A DNA stretch of 64,000 bases from Salvia splendens (taxonomy: Eukaryota; Streptophyta; Magnoliopsida; Lamiales; Lamiaceae): positions 19,375,559 to 19,439,558 of the forward strand of contig NC_056041.1 of NCBI RefSeq assembly GCF_004379255.2. Reading direction: 5' to 3'. The translations under genes were made by a program, and so were the position numbers. The notes beneath the pieces were generated by a model. The model did not search any database, was not told the DNA's origin, and was given only the letters and a program-made list of their open reading frames with translations. Positions 33,864 through 46,089 of the stretch are shown piece after piece. How positions within the stretch are numbered: the stretch's first letter is position 1; each line of letters opens with the position of its first letter.

Positions 33864-36728
33864 TTAGCGAAGTCTCCTGCTCCTCCGTGGGGCAGGTGGT
33901 GTAGGCTGCTTTTCCAGGGGTTCCTCTTCCGTTCCAGTGTGATCCTCACTCTCCTTCGCCGGTTCCTCGGCTGCTGCCGGCACCTCGGCGTTCTCTTCCT
34001 CGGGCTCGTCTATCATTGTCTCTGGTGGGTGGGTCTCATCGTCCTGGCCTCCATGGCCGCTTGTTCCTGTAGCTTGTTCTTTCTTCCGGCTGGTCACTTC
34101 TTCCAACAACACATCTATCACGGATGCCATCCGGCCCATCTCCGTGAGCAATCGATGGTTTTCCTCTCCCAAAGTAGTCACTAACGTCTCCATAGCGTCT
34201 TGCTTTTGAGCCAATGTCTTCTGCTCTGCAGATCTCTCCAACATCCTGTCCATCACTGCCGCTAGCTTGACCATCTCTGCTTTCAATTGCTTATTCTCCT
34301 CTCTAACTTCATCCATTTCCTTCTCCATTCTGGCTTGACGCTGTTCCTGGTCCGATGCCAATCCGATCATTTCTGCCCTTATCTGTCTGCTTCCCTCCGC
34401 TATCTTCTCCACAATTTTTTCCATCCCCTCTTGTCTCTGGTCGTGTGCCGGTGCTTCATGAGCTGCTGCCAACCGAGCAGTGGGTGTAGCTTCCTCTCCC
34501 ATCGCGTAGAAGTGTGGCACGCCTTGCCTCATGTATACCGCATTCGTCCGGACGAATAGGGGGGTATCAAACAATCCTGGGGCGTCCACCATCGTCAAGG
34601 GGGTTAAGTCTTTGTCCTCTGAAACGGTGACGTTGTTTCTCACAAAGATTCCCAATATATGGCAGAGGGAAATATTCCGTGCTGGGTGGGTAGCGATGAG
34701 GTGACATGTGTATGCAGTCCAGAACCCTAAGTGCAACTTCTTGCCTCTCTTGGCACACCACATAAGATACAATTCCGTCATCGATGTCCGGACTGCCGAA
34801 TTCGACTGTCCTAAAAGGTTGTAACCCAAGAAGAGTTGAACCAGGCGTAGATTAGGATCGTTGAGATGGATAGATCGGGTGATAGTGGACTGAAACTGTC
34901 CTACCCCGGGGTGAGTAAGCTCTTCCCAAGCTACCTGGGGCTCAAAGTCCACATGCCTGCGGGGAATCCCCCGCTCCCTATCTCTCCACTCGGGCCCTAT
35001 GGCCTCCTCCAAACTGCATATCCCTAGCCGAACAGTCCATTCAATCAAATTCATCCTAATCTCTCCTCCAAATACTCTGAAACTGATGCACTCTACATCC
35101 AAATCCGTTGTGACCTTGAATCGAAAGGTCGCGAAAAATTCTTTGGCCAAATCGACCGGAACATTCAAATTCTCATTCCTTAACAGCCATTCAAAACCCA
35201 ATTCGTGGAAAAGGGCGAGAAACGATTCCCGAACCTTCAATTCATCTAACGAGGGGAGATGAATTACCTTTCCACACTTAACCTTCTTGCCTTTTGCGTT
35301 CTTGGTGCGATAGATGGATTGGAGCTCCTTGGAGTCAAAAAATTGCATCCCCTCCACCACGTCATCTGTGAGCTCCACCGTCCAACGCTTATATCGGAGT
35401 GGTTTTGCAGGTGGATGCAATAGTTCCCGATGATCGTTAGGGAGTTGCTGCTCCTTGTACTCCTCATCTTCCATGGTCGTATCGCTATCGGATTCAGATT
35501 CTTCACTGATCTCATATTCACTGTCACTCTGTGTTTGTCGGTTTGATGGGGTCCTCTGGTCAGCCTCAGTGATCACGATGCCTGTGTTAACGGCACGCGG
35601 TTTTTTGGTACTCGGCTTGTTCTTCACAACGGCTTTTCCTTTCCTTTTTCTTTCTATCTGGTACCTGGCTTCCTCCTCAGCTTTGTCGTTCTCTACTTCG
35701 GGAGTGGTCCTCTCCTCTTCACTCAAGATTTCCATGGGATCTGCCTCTGTGTTCGGCTGATCCCTACTAGCTGCCCACTTTCCCAAGCATCTCTGCGAAA
35801 TTCTCCGCGGTTTGGGCGAGTCTGCCTTGGGGTCTGCTTTCACCACCAGTTTCCGCTTTATGGGCTTGGGCTTCACTACCGGAGGTGCCACCGGTTCTGG
35901 CTCATTGGTTTCTGCAGCTGTTTCCTCCTCTCCTACCTGCATTCTATCATCCCCTACTTCTACTCGGGGATCTACTGGCTCTTTTTCTTTACTCGGTGCT
36001 TCTCCTTCCCCTCATACCAACTGGAAAGGTCGGCCTTCCGGTATGTTTCCTGATGTGGCTTTCTCCCTGTTTCCTACTGCCCCCAATGCGAGGTCTAGAC
36101 CCTCAGCCATTGGTGCAGTGTCCTCTTCTCTCTGGTTGACCCTGTTCAGAATCGAGTCAAATTCTTCGTCTGTCATTAGGCCTTGTTTTCTGGCCGATTC
36201 ATTCAAATCTATTTCCGACCTTCTCACTTCTTGAACTACCGGCTCCGCTGCGGGCGTTTTCTCTGTTCCTTCACTCCCCTCCGGAGTTGTCTTGCCTTGA
36301 CTCGACTTTTTCGTACGCTCCTCAGAGTCGGAGTCGTAATGTGCGGTGATAGCGTCGAGCTCTGCCGAATTCGGCACTGAATCTGCTGCATGACTGTCCG
36401 GCGCAGGCGGGAGTTCACTGGGTGTGGTTCCTACGCCCTCCATTTGATCAAAACCAGTCAATGCCGCCGTCCAGTCCCGAGTAGGGTCCTGTTGACGAAG
36501 AAATGCCATCATGGCATCCATGGAAATCATAGGTGGTGGCTGAGCGGTCGGTGCTGGTGGCGGTGGATTTTGCTGTGGTTGCGCCTCCTGGGTTTCTTGG
36601 CGGCGCGGTTTGATTTTCCGGGCGAAAGCTTTCTTCCCCATGAGTGGAAATCTGCGATTTAGTGGTGAAAAGTTAGGGTTGAGGGTTGAGAATGATGTTT
36701 CCGCGAGAGAGATGGACAAGGATTTCAT
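33864..36728 (-). pseudogene. Athila ORF3 (env-like position), split by one stop
   Basis: The minus-strand frame from 36728 is open to a TGA at 36012-36014, then continues in the same frame to a stop at 33864. The parts are 238 and at least 692 residues. The N-terminal part is P/Q- and acidic-rich. The middle contains FRFKVTTDLDVECISFRVFG and LIEWTVRLGI, followed by LRLVQLFLGYNLLGQ, which matches the retroelement-specific 'ATHILA ORF' type of domain. The C-terminal third is heptad-like and charged (EMDEVREENKQLKAEMVKLA), suggesting a coiled coil, and ends in a basic PRRSRRLR tail. No convincing transmembrane helix or signal peptide was seen, so 'env-like' refers to position only. The single stop could derive from CGA by C-to-T change. 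Confidence 0.75.
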
Positions 36729-37280
36729 GAAAGCGAATTGAAAATGAGGGTTTGTGAGGGAAAAGTGTTGGGACGGTAAGTTTAATTCGGGTGAGAGAGA
36801 GTAGTTGCAGGTGGTTGTAACCGGTTATCAGGGGTAGCCGGTCGCGACGTTTCAGACGGGAAGGGCGGTTGAGGTTGCTGGCCTCTGATTGGTCCGCGCG
36901 TCTTTTCCCTCTGCTCACGCGCCATTTCTCTTGCTGTCACCCTGCAAAAGCTGCACAAGCTTTAATTCAAATTTTCGTCCTTTCCATAATTCCTCATCTA
37001 CTTGCCTAAAAAAAGACTAATTTAAATGGGCACTTAAATAACATTTTGAAATAGCACCAGATAAGCAATCCTTTGGTCAATGCGCACTTCAAATTAAAAT
37101 TAAGGCCCGAAAATATTTTTTTTTGGATTTTTTAGGAATTATCTAGCGTGCAAATATTAATTACGTATTTACAATATTTACAACTTTCTTAGGTAATTTG
37201 GAATTCAACTTGGCCAGTATATGCATACTATTCTCAAAGGGAAACTGGCCGCGCGGAATTCCAAATTCCTATCTTACTGA
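36729..37280 (-). other. Spacer between Athila pol and ORF3
   Basis: About 550 bases without a domain-bearing frame, containing an A/T-rich part at 36950-37200. In Athila elements ORF3 is thought to be expressed from a spliced RNA, and this spacer could hold an acceptor; none was assigned. Confidence 0.45.
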
Positions 37281-40200
37281 TCAGTATGAAACCGATGTAA
37301 GTGGCTGTAGTGGAATTTCATCCACTACACCCACCTCGCTATTATCCCTGAATATTTTCAACATATGCCCATTTACTATGAAAGGTTCAGAGTTAGAAAA
37401 ACTCCCTGAAATTTCTACTGCCCCGTTGGACCGGAGTGCAGTTATGATGTAAGGTCCTGTCCATTTGGACTTGAGTTTCCCTGGCATAAGCTTCAATCTT
37501 GACTGGAAGAGTAGTACTTTCTGGCCAACATGGAGTTCCTTAGTCCTCAGATTTCGATCATGCCATAATTTAGTTCGTTCTTTGTACCACATGGCGGAAT
37601 CGAATGACTCCAATCTAAGTTCCTCAAGCTCCTGCAGTTGCAGCTTCCTTTCCTCTTCACAGGCTGTAGCATCCATATTCACTTTCTGTACTGCCCAGTA
37701 TGCTCGATGCTCGATTCCAACTGGTAAATGGCACATCTTTCCAAAGACAATCCGGTAAGGGGACATGCCTATGGGAGTCTTGTAGGCTGTTCGATACGCC
37801 CAGAGAGCATCCTCTAACCTTACACTCCAATCCTTCCTAGAAGTGTTCACCGTCTTCTCCAAAATTTTCTTTATTTCGCGGTTAGAGATTTCTGCTTGAC
37901 CATTTGCTTGCGGATGGTAAGGGCTGGATAGTCTATGGTGCACACCGTATTTCTTCATTAAAGCTTCAATTGTGCGATTACAGAAGTGTGTACCTTGATC
38001 GGATATGATCGCCCTGGGCACACCGAATCGACTGAAGATATGGCTCTTTAAGAATTTGGCCACTTCCTTGGATTCACACGTGCCTGTGGCCTTGGCTTCC
38101 ACCCATTTGGAGACGTAGTCTACAACAACTAGGATATACAGATTCCCGTAGGATGAAGGGAAAGGCCCCATGAAATCCATTCCCCATATGTCGAATAACT
38201 CGCAAACTATTACGGGTACCTGTGGCATTTCATCCCGGGCAGATATTCCACCGGTCAGTTGGCAACGTTCACAACTTCTGCAAAACTCGTACGCATCTTT
38301 GTTGAGGGTTGGCCAATAAAAGCCACTATCCAAAATCTTCCTAGCCGTCTTCTTGGACCCGAAATGTCCTCCGCATGCTAACGAATGGCAGTGGGTCAAA
38401 ACATCCCGCTGATCCCAGTCAGGAATGCATCTCCTTATCACTTGATCGGACCCTATCCTCCACAAATAGGGGTCGTCCCAAAAGTAGTATTTCGCTTCAC
38501 TCTTGATCTTCATTCTTTGGGCTTTGGTAACACTTGGCACTTCTGGAAGCTCTCCAGTTACCAGGTAGTTGGCCAGGTCCGCGTACCAAGGCTCTTGCCC
38601 TACCTTCTCTTTTCCTTTTGCTGTATCATTCTGACCAGTAAGCTTGAACACTTCTTCCCAATCAATTTTTCTGGGCACAAAAATCACCTCACACAAATGT
38701 TCCTCTGGAAATTTATCATGCACTTCGTCACCGTTTCCATCTTGCACTATTCTGCTCAAATGGTCCGCCACTTTGTTCTCGACTCCTCGCGTATCTTCTA
38801 CCTCCCAGTCAAATTCTTGTAGCAAGAGTACCCATCGGATCAAGCGTGGTTTGGATTCCTTCTTGGCAATCAGATACTTAATCGCCGCATGGTCAGTATA
38901 CACTATGACCTTAGATCCCAACAAATATGGCCTGAACTTCTCGAAAGAATACACCACTGCCAGCATCTCCTTTTCAGTGGTATCGTAATTCCGCTGGGCT
39001 TGATTTAAAGTCTTGGACGCATAAAAAATTACGTACCTCTTCCCGTCGATCTTCTGACCCAGCACGGCTCCTACCGCAAAATCGCTGGCGTCGCACATTA
39101 CTTCGAACGGATGGTTCCAGTCAGGAGCCCTTATGATAGGTGCGGATATCAACTTTTCCTTGAGAAGGTTGAAAGGAGCCTTGCATTGCTCATCAAAGAT
39201 GAATTCCACGTCATTCTGAAGTAATCTAGTAAGGGGCTGGGCGATCTTGGAGAAATCCTTGATAAATCTTCGATAAAATCCGGCGTGCCCCAGAAAACCC
39301 CTTATTTCCTTCTGATCAGTAGGGAATGGTAAGTTGGATATAACATCTACCTTGGCTCGATCCACTTGGATACCTCTCTCTGAGACCACGTGTCCTAAAA
39401 CTATCCCTTCGGCGACCATAAAATGGCACTTTTCGAAGTTCAAAACCAAACTCTTTGCTTGACATCTCTCCAAAACTATATCTAAATGGTGAAGGCAAGA
39501 GTCGAACGAGTCTCCGTAAACCGTAAAATTGTCCATGAATATCTCTATGCAATCCTCAATCAAATCAGAAAATATGCTCATCATACATCGTTGAAACGTA
39601 CCTGGAGCGTTGCACAGGCCGAAGGGCATGCGACGGTATGCATAGGTTCCAAACGGGCAAGTGAAAGTGGTCTTGTCCTGGTCCTCAGGATCTACATAAA
39701 TTTGGAAATACCCGTTGTACCCATCTAGAAAGCAGAAAAACTTCTTCCCAGCTAATCTCTCCAACATTTGGTCGATGAACGACAGGGGAAAATGGTCCTT
39801 CCTGGTCGCATTGTTCAGCTTACGGTAATCGATGCACATTCGCCAACCCGTGACTAGCCTCGTTGGGATCAGTTCATTCCTCTCATTCTGAACTACTTGG
39901 ATGCCCGACTTCTTTGGGACCATGTGGATCGGGCTGACCCACTCACTATCCGGTACTGAATAGATAATCCCTAGCGACAGCAACTTCAAGATCTCCTTCA
40001 ATATCTCTTCTCGCATGTTAGGGTTTACCTTCCTTTGAGCATCTCGATGTGCCTTCGCTCCTTCCTCCAACCTAATGTGGTGCATGCAGACGTCGGGGCT
40101 AATCCCCACTAAATCTGTAAGACTCCATCCAATTGCCTTCTTGTTCTTGCTCAGCACGGTCAGTAGCCTAGCCTCTTGTTCTTTCGTGAGGCTGCTACTG

Positions 40201-41783
40201 ATGATCACTGGATAAGAGTTCTCTTCTCCAAGGAAGGCATACTTCAAATTTGGTGGTAACTTCTTCAGCTCAACTTGAGGTGGAAGTGTGTCTTCGGGTA
40301 GAGGGTTTTTCTCAATCTCTCCTTCTTTTTCTAAACCTCCCTTCGATGGTTCTTCTATACTGGCTGGTAGCTGAACCCCTGCGGCTCCAGTGAACTCCGA
40401 TTTCTGACAGAATCCCTTGATTGCTACTTCTATTTCTTCATCAGTCAACCCTTGGATACTGATCATTTCACACCATGCAGCGGCTTCGACGTCAGCCTGC
40501 TCATAAGCATCTAATGCTTGGAGTTTCTCCTGCAATAATTCGGTCTCAAGAAAATCTTGGACAAGGGGGTCAATCACGTCAACATAACACAAATTTTCAG
40601 AATCAATCGGTTTCTTCATGGCTTCATTGATATCAAAAGTAAATTTCTCTCCATGGAAATCAATGCAAATTGTCCCCTCGGCCATGTCTACTATTGTCTT
40701 AGCCGTTCTAAAAAATGGCCTTCCTAACAACACTCCACTAGATTCCCTAGCTTCATGCTCACTCATTTTGATCACATAAAAATCAGCAGGATAGGTAAAA
40801 TCATGCACTCTTACTAGCACGTTTTCTAAAACTCCCTCAGGACTTATGCACGACCTATCAGCCAGTTGGATCAACACCCTAGTATTAGACAATCTAACTC
40901 CCTTCAATCGGTTATAGATAGACAATGGCATAACATTTATGGACGCCCCCAAATCACACATTGCATGTTTGACCTTCACATCTCCTATAGTTATAGGCAA
41001 AGTGAACATACCTGGATCGGCTCTCTTGGGTGGTAACTTCTCTTGCACTATTGCTGACGCTATTCCTTCCACCATAATCTTGCCATCCTTCTGGGCTCTC
41101 CCGGCTATGAAGTCCTTAATGAATTTCCCGAGAGGGGGTAGCTTCACGGCTTGGAGGAATGGTATGGTGACATCCAACTTCCCAAAAATCGACAAGTAGT
41201 CAACCGGGTTCTCTTTCTTCCTCTTTGTAACAAATCGAAATGGGAACGGTTTCTCCCCTTTTTTTTCCTCTACTGGTTCTTCAGCAACCTTCTTGGAGTT
41301 TTTCTTGGGTAGTTCCTGGGTCTGGGCCTCCATTCTGGGTTCTACCTCTTGAGGGGGTTTCTTCCTGGTCAGTAGGGTGTCGGGTTCACCTCGTAAACTT
41401 GGTGTATCATCCAAGAAGAATGGATCCTTCATCCGAGGCATAGTTCTCCCTAATTCATCCACTGAAATGGTATCACCTCCTATCTTCGTTCCATTAGATC
41501 CTCCACCAGGTTGTTTCGGTTGAGGCGCGTCATAAGTGGTTCCCGACCTCAACGTAACCTTACTCACATTCGCCTTTTCGGGCATTTGGACTGTAGATGG
41601 GAGTTTCCCTGCATTTCCCTTCAAATCACCCACCGAACTGGCCAGTTGAGCTAACTGCCTATTCATCATATCCATGTTCGCCTTATGTTCCTTCTGGGCG
41701 TTTTGCATCCCCTGCACGACCTCATTATGGGATTGCAATTCTCCTTTGATGCTCTGTTGTGATGCTAGCATTTCACCCATCAT
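37281..41783 (-). pseudogene. Athila pol: protease, RT, RNase H, integrase
   Basis: A 1500-codon open frame, in frame with gag but separated by a TAA at 41835-41837. The aspartic protease motif [10 protein letters not shown] lies near residue 275. RT runs from about residue 615, with [11 protein letters not shown] and [16 protein letters not shown]. Its catalytic box reads FMDN near residue 750 instead of the usual FMDD. RNase H is at about 885-1010 ([24 protein letters not shown]). Integrase has an HHCC zinc site near 1125-1165 ([17 protein letters not shown]) and a complete catalytic triad: D in DFMGPF near 1203, D in SDQGTHF near 1260 and E near 1300. The C-terminus [14 protein letters not shown]...WTGPY is the usual integrase tail. 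The changed RT box probably cripples reverse transcription. Confidence 0.9.
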
Positions 41784-41834
41784 GTCTTCAACGGATCTCC
41801 TTGACCTGCTCGAGTTTTGGAAGTGACTTGGCCC

Positions 41835-43391
41835 TTAGTGTTGATAGTTCTGGGAGGTTTGCTGGCCTTGATTAGGCGGGTATTGGTTATACTGGGCAGG
41901 AGGGGTGTACTGATCTTGAGGATATTGATTCTGGTGCTGGCCTTGGAATTGATTTTGGTTCTGATGGTTTTGGGGTCCTGGGTTTGGCTGATTTTGGAAG
42001 TTTTGGAAGTTTCTCTGGTGGGGTGGCACATAGACAGGGTTCGGGTTCTGTGGGTTTTGGTTTTGGGAATGTTGGTTTCTTCCTGACCAGTTGGGCTGGT
42101 AGTCTGGGTTCACTGGTCCACGGTTAGGGTTTTGGTTCGGATGGGGGTTATACTGGCTCTGACCTTGGTTCTGATTTTGGCTTCCGTCACCCCATCGGAA
42201 GTTTGGATGATCCCTCCATGGTGCATCCCGTTGCCTACCTTGAATCCAATGCCCACTAGAGTTGAAGTACCCCGCAGCATTAACTTGCTCCATATTCCCG
42301 AAGTCATTAGGCTGATCATAGTTCGGTCCTTGATTTCCCTGCTCTGCACCCTTGTAATTCCCAGCTGGGGGAGGTGGTGGAGTGCTCTTCTCGATCGCAC
42401 TCAGAAGTGACTTCTTCAGCTCATCCATTTTCAAATCCATTTTCTGCTCCAGTGTATTTTCCTGATCAGTAACCGAGGCAACAACAGCCCGCTCTCGGTT
42501 ATATCCTTCCCTTGAATGGTCATACTCTTTCTTTGCATTCAGTAGCTTCCTTAGGACTCTCTTTGCTTCGCTAACCCGCAATTGCGTGAAGCTTCCTCCC
42601 GACGATGAATTTGCCAGGTCCTTGGTTACCGCGTTCATGCCTTCGTAGAAAGTATGATGTACTTCAATGTCCGCCATGCGATGGTTGGGACACGATTCCA
42701 AAAGACCCATGTATCTTGCCCAATAATCACTCAAGGGCTCATCATACCCTTGCTTCACATTCGTTATTTCCCTCTTCAGCGCGCTTGTCTTGGATGACGG
42801 AAAAAACTCGCCCAGAAATGCTGACTTGAAATCGGCCCAAGTCTCGATGGAGTTGGGGGGCAGGCGCATGAACCAGGTGTTAGCTTCCCCTTTTAGCACA
42901 AATGGCAAAGCCTTCAGCCTATAATCATCCTCCGTCGCTCCTGCCGGTCTCCTCTGCGCCCTACAAATTTTGCAAAACTCATGAAGAAACTCATACGGCC
43001 CTTCATAGCTCTTCCCACAGTATGTAGGCAGGATTGCGATCACATGAGGCTTCACATCGCAGGCGGTTTGGCCTGGAGTAACGACTATGGCTTGCGGGGG
43101 CTCTCCTTCAGTATGCGCGTTCAGCGTCCCGATCTCCGGGTCCTCATCTCTCTGGTTGGCCATTTCCATTGGGTTGCCTTCCAACAGTGGTATCTCTTCT
43201 GGTATCGGTCCCTCTATGGTGCCCTTCTCCTCGTCACTACTCGTCCCTAGGTCAGACAAGGCGGTCGACAAGCCAGAACGAGTGGTTACGAGTATAGACC
43301 CTCGCTGAAGTATCTTCGGTCTCCCCTGGTCAGGAGCCGAACTGCTTCTCATAAACTGAAATGGAAAGAAAAGGAAAAGAAGATTATGCAC
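41835..43391 (-). pseudogene. Athila gag
   Basis: 518 residues. The Retrotrans_gag core includes PYEFLHEFCKIC, DDYRLKALPFVLKGEANTWF, WADFKSAFLGEFFPSSKTSA and YDEPLSDYWARYMGLLESCP. A long asparagine/glutamine/proline-rich C-terminal tract follows (about residues 350-518). There is no zinc knuckle, as is usual for Athila Gag. It ends at a TAA (41835-41837) after QNYQH. The same frame resumes as pol at once, so the stop looks like one nonsense change in an originally continuous Gag-Pol frame. The ATG used here starts in a leader-like MHNLLFLFF segment; a later Met in MRSSSAP could equally be the start. Confidence 0.82.
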
Positions 43392-43440
43392 AATATATAC
43401 GCCAAAGTATCACACACAAAAGTAACTAGTAACGCCATCC

Positions 43441-43459
43441 ATCCCCGGCAACGGCGCCA
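43441..43459 (-). promoter_or_regulatory. Primer-binding site, tRNA-Asp type
   Basis: The minus strand reads TGGCGCCGTTGCCGGGGAT, two bases after the 5' LTR end. This is the site used by Athila/Tat elements. A second copy is present next to the other LTR at 30480-30497. Confidence 0.92.
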
Positions 43460-43461
43460 TT

Positions 43462-44967
43462 TGAAACGATGGTATTTCTTCTCAGGGTGCTTAGGTGTCG
43501 TTCAAGCAAGGATATATCCTACTGGTCAGGATAGAGATCCTAACTAAGCCTAGACCCTGGTTTCAAAAATTCCTCAACCCACTTCTACTGATCAGTATAG
43601 TGGTGGTAAGGGTCGAATCCCACAGAGATGGTGCGTTAAAACTATTGTGGTGATATTCTGGATGGTTTGGTTAGCTACCACGCTTGGGTTGAGTCTCTAC
43701 CTAGGCAAGAACTTAAAGGTAATTTCCTACTGACTAGAATGGGGAAAGGAGTGTAGGGGTGCAGCTGTGTACGTGGAAATAGGGAGGCATTTTTGTAACG
43801 GGAAATATTTGGAAGGTACGGGATTCTATTTTGGGCTAGACAGAATATTCAGAGGGTAGTGGTAGTCAAGGTGACTGGGCTGACAGATCTGCAGGTTATA
43901 ACGAAAAGCAAAGGACAAAAAGTAAAAAAAAACAAAAAGCATCTAAAAAAGCAAGTGGTCCCCAACATTTGTCAGGGACATCATCTTCTTCAGCAACACA
44001 AACTGAAATCAGAAAACAATTCCAGATTCAACACGGAAACACAGTTTATCAATTCGCGAACACAGATCCACAAATAAGAACACCAAATCTGAAATCAAAA
44101 CACAGAAAATGCAACTCCGCGTACTGGTCAGCAGGAAAACGAAAACGAACTCAAACAAGACTTCACATGCAGCGATTCACTCACGATCAATAGTTCCACA
44201 TTTAACTAAAGGAATTTTGACGGAAACAAAGAAAGGAAAGTTTCATCACTTAAAACACCAAGGAACCTTAGATCTAAGCTAACTAGGCGAAATAGGAAGG
44301 AAAATAAATCAACACAATAACCGAAACGGAAATCAACTTCATAGCATAAACACGTTCAGATCTTCAACAAGTACTTCAAAAGTAGAAAATATCCAAAAGC
44401 AACAAAGATCCAACGTAAAGAAAGCAAGTAAATTAAACTACGAAAGCGAATAAAAGTGTTTTGCCACTCCGGGCGATGATATCTCTAACTACGGTTCTGC
44501 TGGCTGGAACGACGATCTGGAATTCCAGGAACATCTAAATCTTCAAGTGACCATGGCAGTGGCGAGAAACGAGATTCTGGACTGGGCTGAAGGACTGAAC
44601 TCCGAGAGAATTCTACCTAAGAGTGATGATGATTATTCTATTCCCTTCTTTCTCTCTCCAAGTGGCTTCCTTTTATAGGGAGGCTTACCCTTGATTTTTA
44701 GGGTAAAACCTTGCGGTGAGATGACTTCTTTGCCCTTAATTGTGATCGAGCAGTCCCAGCTATCCTCCTTCTCCATCTCGAGCCATATTTGCATGTATAC
44801 TGGTCAGTACGTAATCGTCCTGACGCCCTTTTCACTTGAAGTGTCTGAAACTCTGCCTACTGGCTAGAATGCTTACCCTGCACGCTTAAGCAACTAGTTT
44901 TTGCAGATATAATTCAATTACGCACATCATACTGACCAGTAACCTAGGCCTAGAATACGACTTATCA
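43462..44967 (-). repeat. 5' LTR of the Athila element
   Basis: 1506 bp, partner of 30500-32005. TATA-like CCCTATAAAA at 44671-44680 on the minus strand. The right edge (minus-strand TGATAAG) directly joins the interior of the older element at 44968. Confidence 0.9.
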
Positions 44968-45512
44968 ATGCCTTCTTAAATTAAATGGGGGGGATCCAGA
45001 GATGGGGACGCACTGCCGCGAAGCGTCGGCTGTTGAAGAATCAGAAACCAGTAGATTGAAGGAGTGACGGGAGAATTCTCACCGTTTGGAAAAGCTTGTG
45101 TCGGCTTCAAGTGGAATCCGTTAGAGGGGGAGAAATTGTCACCGGAAAGCTGATACTATGGAAGTAGTCACAGAAAAGAGATCAGTTGGCTGGAGAAGAG
45201 AACATCCGTGAAAGGAGAAGATCAACACCCTAGCTGTTGGTGTGGTTGCGTCTGTTATTACTATGGGGGATGCAGCAACCAAGGAAGATTTGGGAAGTGA
45301 TCAGTAAAATATTTGGAGCAATTGGGAAGGTTTGGACAGCCTAGGAGAAGCTCACCGGACAGGGTGCAGTTCCTCAAGTTCTAAGGAATTGCAAATCAAT
45401 TTCTTATTTGAAGAAGATTGAATAATATTCCTAAATGCTTGAAGAATTGCAATAAGACTAAATGTCTTTTGCAAAAATATGAAGAAGAACCAGATCAATG
45501 AAGAAGAAAAAA
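44968..45512 (+). other. Right interior of the non-autonomous LTR element, no clear ORF
   Basis: Purine-rich sequence with frequent GAAG runs and stops in all frames. No retroelement domain was recognised. Confidence 0.45.
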
Positions 45513-46036
45513 GATGGCTCCTTGATACGAGCTAAAACTGTCTCAGATGGCTCCTAGATATGAGCAAAAACTGTCTAGATTAGCTCCTCGACAAGAGTCA
45601 AAACTGTCTGAATTAGCTCCTCGATAAGAGTCAAAACTGTCTAAGCTCCTCGACAAGAGTCAAAACTGTCTAAGATGGCTCCGGATACGAGCAAAAACTG
45701 TCTAAGATAGCTCTTAGATACGAGTTAAAACTATCTAAGATAGCTCTTAAATACGAGTAAAAACTGTTTAAACAAGCTCCCGGACACCAGTTAAAACTGT
45801 CAACAAAAATTGAAGAGCTCCTTGATAAGAGCCTAAACTTTCAATGAAGAAAAATTGAAGAACTCCTTGAAACGAGTCTAAACTTTCAATGATGAATGAA
45901 GAGCTCCTTGAAATGAGTCTAAACTTTCATAACTCTTTGATACAAGTATAAATTATCAATGATGAATTGAAGAAGCTCTATGATACGAGCATAAAGTCAA
46001 TGGAAATTGAAGAACTCTTAAATATGAGTATAAACT
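45513..46036 (+). repeat. Degenerate minisatellite of about 15 units (33-43 bp)
   Basis: Units follow the pattern (A)GATGGCTCCT-GATACGAG, then CAAAACTGTCTA. They are best preserved at 45513-45785. Farther right the spacer changes to TTTCAATGATGAATTGA while the GAGCTCCTTGA...GAGTCTAAAC core persists. The array stops just before the polypurine tract. Confidence 0.8.
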
Positions 46037-46089
46037 ATTTATCAAGCTAAAGATCGTGCAAGTTAAGTGTCGAAAAACTCAATACTCAA

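Larger units (their letters stand above)
30226..44967 (-). mobile_element. Athila-type Ty3 retrotransposon, LTR-interior-LTR-partial interior
   Basis: Minus-strand order: 5' LTR (44967-43462), tRNA-Asp primer-binding site, gag (43391-41835), pro-RT-RNase H-integrase (41783-37281), Athila ORF3 (36728-33864), a hairpin-bearing 3' UTR, PPT, and 3' LTR (32005-30500). A second PBS and the start of a second gag follow (30497-30226). The two 1506-bp LTRs differ at only about 15 positions by eye (about 1%). The 1780-bp blocks 30226-32005 and 43188-44967 are near-identical, so the unit is the remainder of a tandem pair, or a recombination product, truncated at 30226. It interrupts the older 281-bp-LTR element. 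Confidence 0.85.

Noticed and set aside
33864..36728. Athila ORF3 as a functional envelope glycoprotein
   Set aside because: No signal peptide, transmembrane helix or cysteine/glycosylation pattern was recognised; only its position is env-like.
41835..41837. Programmed stop-codon readthrough between Athila gag and pol
   Set aside because: A TAA in this place is not a known Athila feature to me; a matching single stop in ORF3 and the FMDN change make random decay more likely.
45513..46036. CRISPR-like array
   Set aside because: Units are degenerate, spacers are not unique and the context is a plant LTR element.
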